Positions 24,965-34,023 are shown, numbered from the stretch's first letter. The stretch: DNA of 64,000 nt from JAJZEO01 sp964350315 (GCA_964350315.1 CAYGJD010000006.1:45937-109936); one strand, 5' to 3'. The notes: a model not told the origin generated them from the sequence alone. Numbers and translations: made by a program.

Positions 24965-26028
24965 AGAAAAAAAGTGAAGTGATTAGTTACTTTGTAATAG
25001 GATTAACCCTTTTCTTTCTTCTTAATTTGCCCGCGCCCTTTGTTGGAAGACTAAGAAGTTCCTTTGTTTTTGGATCAAGACTCTATGCAGCAAGGGGAGT
25101 ATCAGATGAGCAGATCGAGTTGATGCGTCTTCGTGTCGAAAATGAAGCCTTAAAAGATCAAATTTCTTTAGTACGTAATTGGCTTAGAGATGAAGAAAGA
25201 ATCGATTCTTATTTAAAAAGACTTGAAGAGTGGCGTGATGACAAAGGATTTGAACCTTTTTATAAAAGACGTATCGAAGATGTCTCAAAGCTTCTTGCCA
25301 TGCAAATTCATTCTATCGAAGCAAAAGTTATTTTCCGCGATCCTGCCTTTTGGAGCAGTGGTGTATGGATAAATAAAGGGGAATCAGAAAATGAAAAATT
25401 TGGAAGAAAAATCGTCGCTAAAAATAGCCCTGTAATTGTTGGGAATTCTCTTGTTGGAGTTGTAGAACAGGTAGAAGAATCTAGATCCTATGTACGTCTT
25501 ATCACAGACTCAAGCCTATGTCCTGCTGTTAGAGCAACACGTGGATATGAAACAAACTTTCATCTTTTTGACTTAGTTACACACCTTCAAGAAGAGCTTA
25601 GCTTGAGGAATGATTTAGAAGGAAAAGCTGGGGTTTTGGCTGCACTTGAAGTATTAAAGAAGATCTTGCTAGAAGAGGGTGAAACTCGCTATCTTGCTAA
25701 AGGAGAGTTGCGAGGAACAAGTTATCCGATTTGGCGTCAACGGAGTGATTCACTAAAAGGGATTGGATTCAACTATGAGTTTGCAGATCAAGAAGGCGAT
25801 GCAATGCGTATTCATGAGAAGCATAATGAAGCTTTGTTGAAAAAGGGAGACTTGTTAATTACATCAGGACTTGATGGGGTCTTTCCGTGTGGTCTTGCAG
25901 TAGGCGTTGTGAAAAAAATTCTTCCTCTTAAAGAGGGAGCTTATTCGTATGACATTGAAGCGTGTGCTTCTTCTCCTGAACTTTCAGAACTCTCAATAGT
26001 TCGAATACTTCCGCCGCTTGACGGCTAG
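24961..26028 (+). CDS. mreC: Rod shape-determining protein MreC
   Basis: This 355-residue protein has one N-terminal membrane helix (residues 9-27), a coiled-coil segment (about 48-80) and a periplasmic beta domain. The MreC signature is clear near residues 298-318: GDLLITSGLDGVFPCGLAVG, and GNSLVGVVEQVEESRSYVRL marks the first beta barrel. About 90 residues between the two barrels (roughly 195-285) are longer than in E. coli MreC; this looks lineage-typical. It links MreB to the wall-synthesis machinery, which in chlamydiae works at the division plane. Translation is coupled to the aminotransferase. Confidence 0.85.
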   Translation: MKKKSEVISYFVIGLTLFFLLNLPAPFVGRLRSSFVFGSRLYAARGVSDEQIELMRLRVENEALKDQISLVRNWLRDEERIDSYLKRLEEWRDDKGFEPFYKRRIEDVSKLLAMQIHSIEAKVIFRDPAFWSSGVWINKGESENEKFGRKIVAKNSPVIVGNSLVGVVEQVEESRSYVRLITDSSLCPAVRATRGYETNFHLFDLVTHLQEELSLRNDLEGKAGVLAALEVLKKILLEEGETRYLAKGELRGTSYPIWRQRSDSLKGIGFNYEFADQEGDAMRIHEKHNEALLKKGDLLITSGLDGVFPCGLAVGVVKKILPLKEGAYSYDIEACASSPELSELSIVRILPPLDG

Positions 26029-26097
26029 TTTGTTTGTTTAGTCTCACGTCGACTTGTTTTGATTGTTATAATGACGCGATTGGCTAGGTGTAACGTG

Positions 26098-27078
26098 TTA
26101 CATATTTTGTAGACTTGGTGCTTCAAAGGCATTTTTGTAGTATGCTTGTTGCGTGGAAGTGAAATTTTGTTCAGGGTGTTTCAGCTCTTCCATAAGTTTT
26201 TCAACTGTAGAGACTTTTTTGCCACACTGAGTAAGTGGCGTTTCTTCTTCTGTGAGGAAAAACATCGGTTTTTTGTAGTAAAGAAAATCATATCCAATTG
26301 CCGATTCATCGCCTATATAGATATCTGTTCGTGAGAGGATGGGATAGATAAGGGGGAAGTTTATTAGAATGCTCAATCCTTGTCTTGTTTTATTGTAGCC
26401 TTCGAATAGGCACGCATATGCAGGGTGAGTTTTTTCTATTAGTGGATGCAGTTTGATAATGAGATTGTAGTCGGTTGTGTTTTCAATTAGAGTTTGGGTG
26501 TGTTCTATGAACCCTTTATGCGACCATGTTGGGGCATAAAGAAGTGTTTTTTTTGAATGATCAAAAGATTGAAAAATTTCATTTTCTGTAATTTTATCTA
26601 AGCGTTGTTTGTTTTCTTTGTAATATTCGAGTCTAAAATTGCCTGTAAATTCAATTGAGTTAATTGTGTTTATGGTACCGAACTCCTTTACTCGTTGGTG
26701 TTGAAGTTTACCATAAAGGTAGGCAAGGTCAGTGTGTTCAATTGAGCGTAGATTTGGATCATTTAATCCTTTGTCAGACTGGCCGTGTGGCAAGTACGCA
26801 ATTATAATGCTGTTATTCCCCATTGAAGAGTAGATGGATTTTAATTCAATTGGAGCAGCCTTTGTAGAGACAACAATGATATCAGCCATTTCAGAGGCTT
26901 CTTTGAAATCAAATTTTTTTTCTATGATTTCTACATCAGGATAGTAGTGTCTTGCAAGTTTTGCAATATGTGTCTCTTCAATCCAAAGGGGAGCCTTTTT
27001 TTTCCACGCAAAAGGTGCAAGATGGTCAAGGTGGTGCGGCATGTTTCCGCTGAGAACAACAAGGATTCGTTTATTCAA
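26098..27078 (-). CDS. CDP-glycerol glycerophosphotransferase-like protein, copy 2
   Basis: This protein belongs to the Glyphos_transf/TagB-TagF superfamily (PF04464). Visible motifs are YLPHGQSDKG, LLYAPTWSHKG, LIIKLHPLIEK and DIYIGDESAIGYDFLYYKKP, which line the nucleotide-binding cleft in TagF-type enzymes. I set the start at TTG 27078 (AAAAGG 9 bases before), giving 326 residues; the ATG at 27117 would overlap the upstream paralogue by 47 bases. It is a tandem paralogue of the next gene. Such enzymes transfer polyol phosphates to lipid-linked or glycan acceptors. The actual substrate is unknown. Confidence 0.75.
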   Translation of the reverse strand: MNKRILVVLSGNMPHHLDHLAPFAWKKKAPLWIEETHIAKLARHYYPDVEIIEKKFDFKEASEMADIIVVSTKAAPIELKSIYSSMGNNSIIIAYLPHGQSDKGLNDPNLRSIEHTDLAYLYGKLQHQRVKEFGTINTINSIEFTGNFRLEYYKENKQRLDKITENEIFQSFDHSKKTLLYAPTWSHKGFIEHTQTLIENTTDYNLIIKLHPLIEKTHPAYACLFEGYNKTRQGLSILINFPLIYPILSRTDIYIGDESAIGYDFLYYKKPMFFLTEEETPLTQCGKKVSTVEKLMEELKHPEQNFTSTQQAYYKNAFEAPSLQNM

Positions 27079-28108
27079 GTATATGAGGTTCCTTTTCAAA
27101 ATATTGTGAAATGGCATGATTAATAGTTGATGGAAGTGTTTCTAGAGGTGGGGTTGGTTCAAAGGCATATTCATTGAGAGTTTTTCTTGCTTCTTCGTGG
27201 TGGTCTTCATTATTTTCAATTTCATGAATGAGGTTTTCTGGGGTCGTGATAATTCCGGTATGGTGAATAGGTGTTTTGCCATGAGCAAAGAAATAAAGAG
27301 GTTTGTTTAAGCTAAGAAAATCGTAAGCAATTGAGGAATGATCTCCAACATAAATATCTGCGTGCGTTAGTAGCGGGTATATAGGAGCGATGTCGTCAAT
27401 AAATTTTATATTGGGTTTATCAAAAAAAGCTTCCTTAAGAGCTATTGCAAAACCTGTATAAAGAGTGTTTGGGTGAAATTTAACAATCAAATTATAGTTG
27501 TCTGGGAAGTTTGAGAATAGTGCATAGCTATTTTCATTCAATTGTTGATTTCCCCAGGTAGGGGCGTAAAGGATGGTTTTAGGGCCTTTTTTTTTGAAGG
27601 TAATATGTGGTAGTACCGTCTGATCAAGGGCGTCTTTGTTTGCCAAGTAGTAACTCTTTCTGAAATTGCCAATCGTTGTATATTCCACCTTTTTTAAGAC
27701 TTCTTTTCTTGTTAGAATGTCTTTCATTTGCTTTCCATAAATGAGCAGATATTTTTCTGTTAAAAGTGCTTCTAGATTATCTTTATCTGAATTCCCATGT
27801 GGAAGCCAAGCAAAGAGCAGTTTTTTTCGTAGTTTGCGCTCTTCAAATGAGAAAATGGGTTCAAGAAGTTGTGTGGGTAAGCAAGAGTAGATGACATCTA
27901 TGTCTGGGACGATGGCGCTTGCAAGTTGATTGAGATCGACATGTTTTACTTCTAGATTAGGGTATGTTTGTTTTGCCAGAAGATCAATACCGATGTCAGT
28001 GCACACAAGAGGGATGCCCAAGATGTCGCAAAAAGGTGCTATGTGATCGAGGTGGTGAATGTCTGACCCGAATAGCAGGCCGCAAGAAGGAAGTTTCATA
28101 CTGTTCAT
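27071..28108 (-). CDS. CDP-glycerol glycerophosphotransferase-like protein, copy 1
   Basis: This 345-residue paralogue of the downstream gene shows the same order of motifs: HHLDHIAPF, WLPHGNSDKDN, ILYAPTWGNQQ, LIVKFHPNTLY and DIYVGDHSSIAYDFLSLNKP. The two are collinear over their whole length, consistent with tandem duplication. Like its partner it is cytoplasmic, with no membrane helix. It overlaps copy 2 by about 8 bases, so the pair is probably one operon. A role in adding a phospho-polyol to a surface glycan or lipid is inferred from the family. No teichoic-acid genes are nearby. Confidence 0.75.
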   Translation of the reverse strand: MNSMKLPSCGLLFGSDIHHLDHIAPFCDILGIPLVCTDIGIDLLAKQTYPNLEVKHVDLNQLASAIVPDIDVIYSCLPTQLLEPIFSFEERKLRKKLLFAWLPHGNSDKDNLEALLTEKYLLIYGKQMKDILTRKEVLKKVEYTTIGNFRKSYYLANKDALDQTVLPHITFKKKGPKTILYAPTWGNQQLNENSYALFSNFPDNYNLIVKFHPNTLYTGFAIALKEAFFDKPNIKFIDDIAPIYPLLTHADIYVGDHSSIAYDFLSLNKPLYFFAHGKTPIHHTGIITTPENLIHEIENNEDHHEEARKTLNEYAFEPTPPLETLPSTINHAISQYFEKEPHILE

Positions 28109-28150
28109 CTTGTAAGCTTAATCCATGCCTTTTTGAATTCCTATGGAAAA

Positions 28151-28528
28151 TTAGGTCTCATCTTCTAATAACAAATGTTTGGGTTTCTTGGGTTCTTGTT
28201 TTTCTTCAGGTTGAGGAGTTAAAGGAGATGGCGATTGGCTGATTTTTTTATTGCTTTTTGTAAGTTCGTTAATTTTCTTCTTAAGAGTCTCGTGCTGTTC
28301 TTGTAGTGATGTTTGACCAACATCATCGCTTTTTTCATTGCTCAGGGCAATTTTTAATGAATTTCTTAAGGTCCGAATTTGCTTCTTTAACGAAAACATC
28401 TCTTCTTGAAAAGTTTCAGCTTGTTTTTGCTTTCCTTCAATAAAATACTTCTCTTCTAGTTTTAGGGTAGATAAGAGCTCTCTTTGTAATGCAATTATTT
28501 CGGTAAATAGTTCTTCGATTGAGCTCAT
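28151..28528 (-). CDS. Small coiled-coil protein, unknown function
   Basis: This 125-residue protein starts at ATG 28528, with AAGGA 7 bases before; an ATG-like start at 28558 lacks such a site. Residues 1-90 are highly charged and helical (SSIEELFTEIIALQRELL), with a coiled-coil pattern. The tail is rich in Pro, Lys and Glu (PSPLTPQPEEKQEPKKPK). It lies 42 bases upstream of the two glycerophosphotransferase-like genes and may be cotranscribed with them. I do not recognise a family. Confidence 0.6.
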   Translation of the reverse strand: MSSIEELFTEIIALQRELLSTLKLEEKYFIEGKQKQAETFQEEMFSLKKQIRTLRNSLKIALSNEKSDDVGQTSLQEQHETLKKKINELTKSNKKISQSPSPLTPQPEEKQEPKKPKHLLLEDET

Positions 28529-28636
28529 ATGAATATCCTTATTTTTATGAAATAGCACAAGCCTGCATGTATTAGATTAGCAATAAGTGTGCCAAAAAAT
28601 GGGGGTTGATTTTCACACACTTGCATGAGATAGTAG

Positions 28637-29707
28637 TTGGCCAAAGAAAGATTTTCCGGGACATTTTTTCCTATGATGAGTGTAGTTGATTGGTTTTTAA
28701 AGAATAAAAGAGACTATCCATGGAGACAAAATCTCTCACCTTATAGTGTATGGGTTTCTGAAGTGATGCTGCAACAAACAAGGGCAGAGGTTGTTATTCC
28801 ATATTTTACCAAGTGGATGATACGCTTCCCAACGATTGAATCTTTGTCTCTTGCTAGTGAAGAAGATGTTCTCAAAGCGTGGGAAGGGCTTGGATATTAT
28901 TCAAGGGTTCGCAATTTGCATGCTGGTGCAAAACAAGTCATGAAGGAATTTAATAAAGAGCTGCCGAGCGAGACTGAAAAACTACTTAAGATCAAGGGGA
29001 TAGGGCCGTACACAGCGGGTGCGATTGCTGCTTTTGCATTTGGCAAAAGGGTTCCATTTGTTGATGGGAATATTGCAAGAGTTATTGCAAGGTTTTTCGC
29101 TTTTGAAAAGTGTATTGATAAGAGCCCAAAAGAGATACAAGAGTTGGTCAAAGAGAGTTTGCCTCAGGAAAAAGCCCCTGAATTTATGGAAGGGCTCATT
29201 GAATTGGGACAACAAATTTGTATGAAGCGACCATTATGTGAAATCTGCCCGCTAAATGATGGTTGTAAAGCGTTTAAGCTTTCAGAGACTCAAAATTTCC
29301 CCCAAAAAACAAAAAGGGAGAAAACAGTAAAACTAGAGAGGCAGGTAGCAGTTATCCTCTTTGAAAACTCGATCTTATTGAAAAAGAATAAGAAAGGTAA
29401 GGTGATGGCTGATTTGTGGGAATTTCCATATGTTGTATGTGATCAAGATAGAAGTGTTTTAAATTTAATGAATTCCTTTGCTTTTGATATGAAACTTGAA
29501 ATGATTTTACCTTCTATTTCTCATCATTTTACAAAATACAAAGCAACGCTATTTCCGTATCTTTTTGAAACAAAAGAGAAAGTTTCTGTTGATGAGACAA
29601 TGTGGATTGAAATAGACAAACTGAATGATTTACCTTTTTCCTCAGGACATAAACGTATAAAAGATCATTTGTTAGAAGAATATTTTCCTCGTTTTTGTAG
29701 ACAATAA
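28637..29707 (+). CDS. mutY: Adenine DNA glycosylase MutY
   Basis: This protein of up to 356 residues has a HhH-GPD domain: catalytic Glu in WVSEVMLQQTRAE (about residue 42), the hairpin LLKIKGIGPYTAGAIAAFAF, and catalytic Asp in VPFVDGNIARV (about 142). An iron-sulfur cluster motif follows (about 195-211), then a NUDIX-like C-terminal domain with LWEFPY that recognises 8-oxoguanine. The first two cluster cysteines are five residues apart (CMKRPLC); six is usual. It removes adenine paired with 8-oxoguanine. The start is uncertain: TTG 28637 is used, but ATG 28673 fits the usual N terminus equally well. Confidence 0.9.
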   Translation: MAKERFSGTFFPMMSVVDWFLKNKRDYPWRQNLSPYSVWVSEVMLQQTRAEVVIPYFTKWMIRFPTIESLSLASEEDVLKAWEGLGYYSRVRNLHAGAKQVMKEFNKELPSETEKLLKIKGIGPYTAGAIAAFAFGKRVPFVDGNIARVIARFFAFEKCIDKSPKEIQELVKESLPQEKAPEFMEGLIELGQQICMKRPLCEICPLNDGCKAFKLSETQNFPQKTKREKTVKLERQVAVILFENSILLKKNKKGKVMADLWEFPYVVCDQDRSVLNLMNSFAFDMKLEMILPSISHHFTKYKATLFPYLFETKEKVSVDETMWIEIDKLNDLPFSSGHKRIKDHLLEEYFPRFCRQ

Positions 29708-29807
29708 AATGTGATGAATTGGACAGATAAAAACAAAAGAGAAGGGTTTTACAATTTTTGTTTTGATAGAGCTTGCCCTAAAGAGGTGAGATTCGTATGT
29801 TGAATTT

Positions 29808-30410
29808 ATGAGTACAGATCAGTTTTGGGCGGGCGAAGGCCTCAATCATATTATGCCTCAAGGTTTTGGGGAATTTCCAGAAGGTTTTGATGTTCGTAAT
29901 GAAGTCAAGAAAATCACAGAGGATCTCTCTTTTGATCATGTGATTGATTTTGGATGTGGATATGGTAGGTTGTGCGAAAGCTTCAAACCAGAAAGTTACT
30001 TAGGAATCGATATCAATCCATCTGCGATTGATGAAGCAAAAAAACAGTTCGCACAGTATAAATTTGAGATTCTTCCCAATGGGCCAAAGGGCGCCGACTT
30101 ATATTTTGCTTATACAGTTTTTCTTCACATGACAGACACCCAATTGCATGAAGCTTTAAAAAACATTCGATGTAAGTGGCTTGTTGTAGGAGAGGTTTTA
30201 GGTAGAGAGTGGCGACGAGAAGGATTGCCGCCTGTTTATAATCGAGATCTTGAAGATTATGTCACACTGATGAGATCTCATGATTTAGTTTTGCATCGTC
30301 ATGTTAGAAAGCCTTATAAAAGATATTCTGAATCGCCTTGGTATCAAGGAAAAAACACTGACGTTTCATTTTTGGTTTTTAAAAAATGTCTGAGAAATCC
30401 ACTCGCTTAG
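29808..30410 (+). CDS. Class I SAM-dependent methyltransferase
   Basis: This 200-residue protein has motif I VIDFGCGYGRLCE near residue 45, the acidic loop LGIDINPSAIDEA near 65, and a motif IV-like ADLYFAYTVFLHM near 98. These form the AdoMet-binding Rossmann fold. There are no membrane segments. The substrate cannot be predicted. The gene overlaps copA by 25 bases, so the two are probably cotranscribed, though no functional link is known. Confidence 0.75.
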   Translation: MSTDQFWAGEGLNHIMPQGFGEFPEGFDVRNEVKKITEDLSFDHVIDFGCGYGRLCESFKPESYLGIDINPSAIDEAKKQFAQYKFEILPNGPKGADLYFAYTVFLHMTDTQLHEALKNIRCKWLVVGEVLGREWRREGLPPVYNRDLEDYVTLMRSHDLVLHRHVRKPYKRYSESPWYQGKNTDVSFLVFKKCLRNPLA

Positions 30411-32440
30411 CGATTAGCAACATAAGTTGCGCAAGCTGTAAAAGGCAGATAGAAAGTGAGTTAAATAAAACTCCTGGCGTTCTTTCTATACGTGTAAATA
30501 TTGCAACAGAGCAAGCATCAATTTTATATGATGAGCATTTAATTTCGATGAAAGAAATTAGACGCATTTTTGACCAGATTGGATATCCTGCACGCGAAAC
30601 AGAAAAAACGTCTTCCTTGATTTTCTTGTTTTTCAAAGTTGTTATTTGTTTTATTTTGGCCTCTACTTTGTTTGTTGTTGATATGGCAAGGATGTTTGAT
30701 CACCACATAATGGATGGTGGGTATCAATTTCTTATTGCTTCGGTTGTGCAATTTTATGGTGGTTGGGGATTTTACGTTCAGACAATCAAGTCAATCAAAT
30801 CTAAATCATTGGGCATGGATGTGCTTGTTACTCTTGGAACATCGGTTGCCTACATATTTAGTTCCATTGCTTGGTTGATTGGCTATGAAGCAGATTTGTA
30901 TTTTGAAACAAGCAGTGTTGTAATAGCTTTGGTCTTAATTGGTAAATTTTTAGAGGCAAGAGCAAAAAATCAAGCTCGAAGTGGAATGCAAAGCTTGCTT
31001 AAGATGCAGCCTAACACAGCAAGAGTTGTGGTAGATGGAAAAGATCGTACTTGTTCTATTGATGAGATTAAAAAAGGTGATTTGATTGCTATTATCGCAG
31101 GAGAGATTATTCCAGTTGATGGAAAAATTATCCAGGGAAGGACTTCTTGTGATGAATCGATGATTACTGGCGAAGCCATGGCAGTCCATAAAGAGGTTGG
31201 TAGCAAAGTTGTTGGAGGGACTCTTAATAAAGAGGGGTCTATTTTAGTTGAATGTCATGAGGTGGGTAGTTCTTCTGTTTTAGGTCGAATGATAGAATTG
31301 GTAGAAGAGGCGCAAAACTCAAAGCCAATGATCCAAACTCTTGTTGATAAAATTTCTAACATATTCATCCCGATTGTCTTGGGCATAGCAATCGCTACTT
31401 TTGTCTTGTCGTGGATTTATTTATCTTTCTCAGTTGCAATCTTAAATACTGTAGCAACGTTAGTTATCGCCTGCCCCTGCGCGTTAGGGCTTGCCACACC
31501 AACTGTGATCATGGTAAGTGGTGCTCGTGCAGCAAAAAAGGGGATATTGATTAAAGAGTATGCTTCTCTTGAGCTCGCGGGAAAAATGAAAACGATTGTT
31601 TTTGACAAAACGGGTACTGTGACAGAAGGGAAGATGGAAATGACTCAATCTCCTTCTGATCAAAGAGTGATTGATATTGCTCAAAGTCTTGCAAAGCACT
31701 CAAGTCATCCTCTTGCAAAATCACTAGGAAAGGGTGAAATAGATGTTCGTGAAATCCGTGAGGAATTTGGCAAAGGCGTATTTGGAAAGATTAATGAAAA
31801 AAAAGTTTACCTTGGATCGGAGACATTTCTCAAAGATATGGGAGTTATCATCGATCAAGAGATTCCGCAAGACACTGTTGTCTTGATTGGAGAAGAGGAA
31901 AAGCTAATCGGAATTTATGCGTTTAAGGATAAGATCCGTGAAGATGCTGGATTTGCTATTAGCCGATTGAAAGAGATGGATATAGAAACAATTCTTTTAA
32001 GTGGTGATAAGAAAATAGTTGTTGAAGCAGTTGGGGTTGAATTAGGATTTGACAAGTTTTTAGGTGAAGTTTCCCCAGAAGGGAAGGCTGAGTATGTAGC
32101 TAGTATAGAAAACTTGTGTGGAATGGTCGGAGATGGAGTAAATGATGCACTTGCTCTTTCAAAAGCAGATGTTGCAATAGCAATGGGATCAGGAACAGAT
32201 GTTGCTATGGAGACAGCTAAAATTGGAATTATGCAATTAAGAGTTGCATCAATCATTGATCTTATAGAACTTGGCCGCAATACACGAAAACGAGTTGTCC
32301 AAAACATATTTTTTGCCTTTGCCTATAATATAGTTGCTCTTCCTTTTGCAGCTTTTGGCCTTGTTAATCCCATGATTGCAGCTTTTGCTATGTCAGCGAG
32401 TTCCATTATTGTCGTTTCAAATGCCTTAAGAAAATATTGA
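30386..32440 (+). CDS. copA: P1B-type copper-translocating ATPase
   Basis: This 684-residue pump has one N-terminal heavy-metal domain (residues 5-65, with ISCASCKRQIE giving CxxC), about eight membrane helices, the actuator motif DESMITGEA near 253, the metal channel motif CPCALGLATP near 360, the phosphorylation site FDKTGTVTEG near 405, the P1B HP motif (HSSHPLAKS) near 438, and GDGVNDALAL near 580. The CPC motif together with CxxC indicates Cu(I)/Ag(I) export from the cytoplasm. Many copA genes have two HMA domains; one is also common. A His-rich membrane protein lies about 0.9 kb downstream on the other strand. Confidence 0.9.
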   Translation: MSEKSTRLAISNISCASCKRQIESELNKTPGVLSIRVNIATEQASILYDEHLISMKEIRRIFDQIGYPARETEKTSSLIFLFFKVVICFILASTLFVVDMARMFDHHIMDGGYQFLIASVVQFYGGWGFYVQTIKSIKSKSLGMDVLVTLGTSVAYIFSSIAWLIGYEADLYFETSSVVIALVLIGKFLEARAKNQARSGMQSLLKMQPNTARVVVDGKDRTCSIDEIKKGDLIAIIAGEIIPVDGKIIQGRTSCDESMITGEAMAVHKEVGSKVVGGTLNKEGSILVECHEVGSSSVLGRMIELVEEAQNSKPMIQTLVDKISNIFIPIVLGIAIATFVLSWIYLSFSVAILNTVATLVIACPCALGLATPTVIMVSGARAAKKGILIKEYASLELAGKMKTIVFDKTGTVTEGKMEMTQSPSDQRVIDIAQSLAKHSSHPLAKSLGKGEIDVREIREEFGKGVFGKINEKKVYLGSETFLKDMGVIIDQEIPQDTVVLIGEEEKLIGIYAFKDKIREDAGFAISRLKEMDIETILLSGDKKIVVEAVGVELGFDKFLGEVSPEGKAEYVASIENLCGMVGDGVNDALALSKADVAIAMGSGTDVAMETAKIGIMQLRVASIIDLIELGRNTRKRVVQNIFFAFAYNIVALPFAAFGLVNPMIAAFAMSASSIIVVSNALRKY

Positions 32441-32571
32441 TACAAATCGATTGCAGTAAAGATAAGTCTTTTTTGCCCCAATATTAGATGATTGAAATTT
32501 TTAGTGTACTCATCATTAGGGGTTGATGAGAAGTTGTTTGTTTGGTATTATTTCTTAAGCGAGGTGACCAG

Positions 32572-33267
32572 GTGCAAATAAAATTCCCCACTGCTGATGA
32601 AGTTGCAGAAGACGAACTCTTCGTAGATAAGGTTCTAAAATACAAATGGCCAATAGTGGCAGTAATTAGTGGCCTTCTTGCCGTGGCAATCTTTATTGCT
32701 GGTGGTGGTGCTAGAAGAATGACGCGAGAGCGTGATTTTTTTGTAATTTCTCAAAGCTTGGATCAACTTATCAATGGCGATGAAGAATTTAATGAATCTA
32801 AAATTCTTAAACTCATGAAAGAATACCCAGAAGTTGCCTCTGATTTTGATTATTTTATGCGCGATGATAAGGTGATAGAAGGTGGTGCTCAAGAAGAGGT
32901 TAAAAGGATAGAAGATAGAATGATTTCACGTCTTTCATATCTACACCCATTTTACCTTGAACACATGACTGTTATTCAGCTGATTGAACAAAAAAATCAG
33001 GTTGAAGCAAGAGATCGAGCAGCTATTTTAAAAGAGAAAATAGAAAAAGAAGGAATTAATAAATTCCCTAAACTTTATCTGTTTGTATTAGCTAGATATG
33101 GTTATCTACAAGGTGAGCTAGGTTTTTCTGATGTCTTAACACAGACAAGACAGACTTTACGTGAGCTTGTCTATGGTGATTCAAGCATTCTTGGCGCTAA
33201 AGCCCAAAAAGAAATGCAACACTATATGGAAGAGGATAAAATGTTCTTTTCTAAATTTTTTGATTAA
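32572..33267 (+). CDS. Membrane-anchored helical protein, unknown function
   Basis: I place the start at GTG 32572, with GAGG 7 bases before; the open frame extends to a TTG at 32542 without such a site. The 231-residue protein has a short N-terminal cytoplasmic part (QIKFPTADEVAED), one membrane helix at about 25-46 (WPIVAVISGLLAVAIFIAGG), then a long charged, helix-rich domain. The layout resembles YfgM/TPR-type bitopic proteins, but I do not see convincing TPR signatures. Function is unknown. Confidence 0.65.
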   Translation: MQIKFPTADEVAEDELFVDKVLKYKWPIVAVISGLLAVAIFIAGGGARRMTRERDFFVISQSLDQLINGDEEFNESKILKLMKEYPEVASDFDYFMRDDKVIEGGAQEEVKRIEDRMISRLSYLHPFYLEHMTVIQLIEQKNQVEARDRAAILKEKIEKEGINKFPKLYLFVLARYGYLQGELGFSDVLTQTRQTLRELVYGDSSILGAKAQKEMQHYMEEDKMFFSKFFD

Positions 33268-33297
33268 AAAAAAGCACCCCTAATTTCTAGGAGCGCT
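33266..33297 (-). terminator. Rho-independent terminator of the His-rich gene
   Basis: On the minus strand a 10-bp stem (AGCGCTCCTA / TAGGGGTGCT, with two G-U pairs) with a 5-base loop is followed by a run of eight T residues. It lies 35 bases after the stop of the gene at 33332-33820. Confidence 0.75.
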
Positions 33298-33331
33298 GAT
33301 CTTTAGACTGTTCTGAGCCGTCGAGTAAAAT

Positions 33332-33820
33332 TTAGTGCTTGTGATCTGTACCAGTGTGTGAATCATGGTCATGATTATGATCGTGGTGGTTCTTATGGTC
33401 ATGGTCATGATGATCGTGATCATCTTCTTTTGAGTGTGGGTTTTTCATGTGGCCATCTAAGGAAAATGCTTTTCCCGCGACTAATCCAACAATAGCAAAA
33501 ATGATTGGTGGTAAGAATATTGCAACGAGACAGGCAATAACTCCCATGACAATACTTGTAATTTTTTCCTTATATATAAATCTTAATGCATGAGTTGTAA
33601 TCTTATCCATCGACTTAGGGACAAGTATCCCTACGATAGCAAAGATCATGCAAAGTAAGATCGACCAGTGAAGCATACTGCTTCCATGAACGAGTGCAAA
33701 GACCGCTGTCAGTACAAAAACAACGCACAAAGCTATCTCAAGACCGTACTTTTTAACTTTTCCTTCTAATTCACCCACTGTAAAGCCACCTTTGTTTTTT
33801 GGCTCTTGATCCTTTGTCAT
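33332..33820 (-). CDS. Membrane protein with histidine-rich metal-binding tail
   Basis: This 162-residue protein has GAGG before its ATG. It has three hydrophobic segments (about residues 29-47, 50-68 and 88-115) and a C-terminal tail of about 40 residues with 15 histidines alternating with aspartates (DHDHHDHDHKNHHDHNHD). Such tails bind divalent or monovalent metal ions. The gene lies close to copA, so storing or buffering metal is a reasonable inference. It is not a recognisable member of the cation diffusion or ZIP families. A strong terminator follows it. Confidence 0.65.
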   Translation of the reverse strand: MTKDQEPKNKGGFTVGELEGKVKKYGLEIALCVVFVLTAVFALVHGSSMLHWSILLCMIFAIVGILVPKSMDKITTHALRFIYKEKITSIVMGVIACLVAIFLPPIIFAIVGLVAGKAFSLDGHMKNPHSKEDDHDHHDHDHKNHHDHNHDHDSHTGTDHKH

Positions 33821-33994
33821 AAAGACCTCTTTCCGTTGTTATCCTCAACTTATGCATGAAAAGTTTTTTTTTCCAACTCTTTCATGATTTTTTTAAATTT
33901 CTATTGAAAGTCGTGATTGTAACGCGTTGTTTATGTGAAGGATGTGATTTAAAAATAAATGATAAAAAAAACCGCACAATCTGTTTAAGAGTAG

Positions 33995-34023
33995 TTGCAT
34001 TGATGGTTGAAGTGGGGTAATAT
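33995..34023 (+). promoter_or_regulatory. Promoter of the type II secretion operon
   Basis: TTGCAT at 33995-34000 and TAATAT at 34018-34023 have a 17-base spacer. Transcription would start near 34030, just before GGAGGG at 34040-34045 and the TTG start at 34052. Confidence 0.55.

Noticed and set aside
29729..29764. AAAACAAAA/TTTTGTTTT hairpin after mutY as a terminator
   Set aside because: The stem is A-T only with a 16-base loop, too weak for a rho-independent terminator.
33338..33430. Repeated catgatgatcgtgatcat-like DNA resembling a small repeat array
   Set aside because: It is the codon pattern of the His/Asp-rich protein tail; units are irregular and have no spacers, so it is not a CRISPR or a mobile element.
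33853..33892. CATGAAA/TTTCATG inverted repeat upstream of the His-rich gene
   Set aside because: Short, AT-rich and with a poor match in the arms; no support for an operator or terminator.
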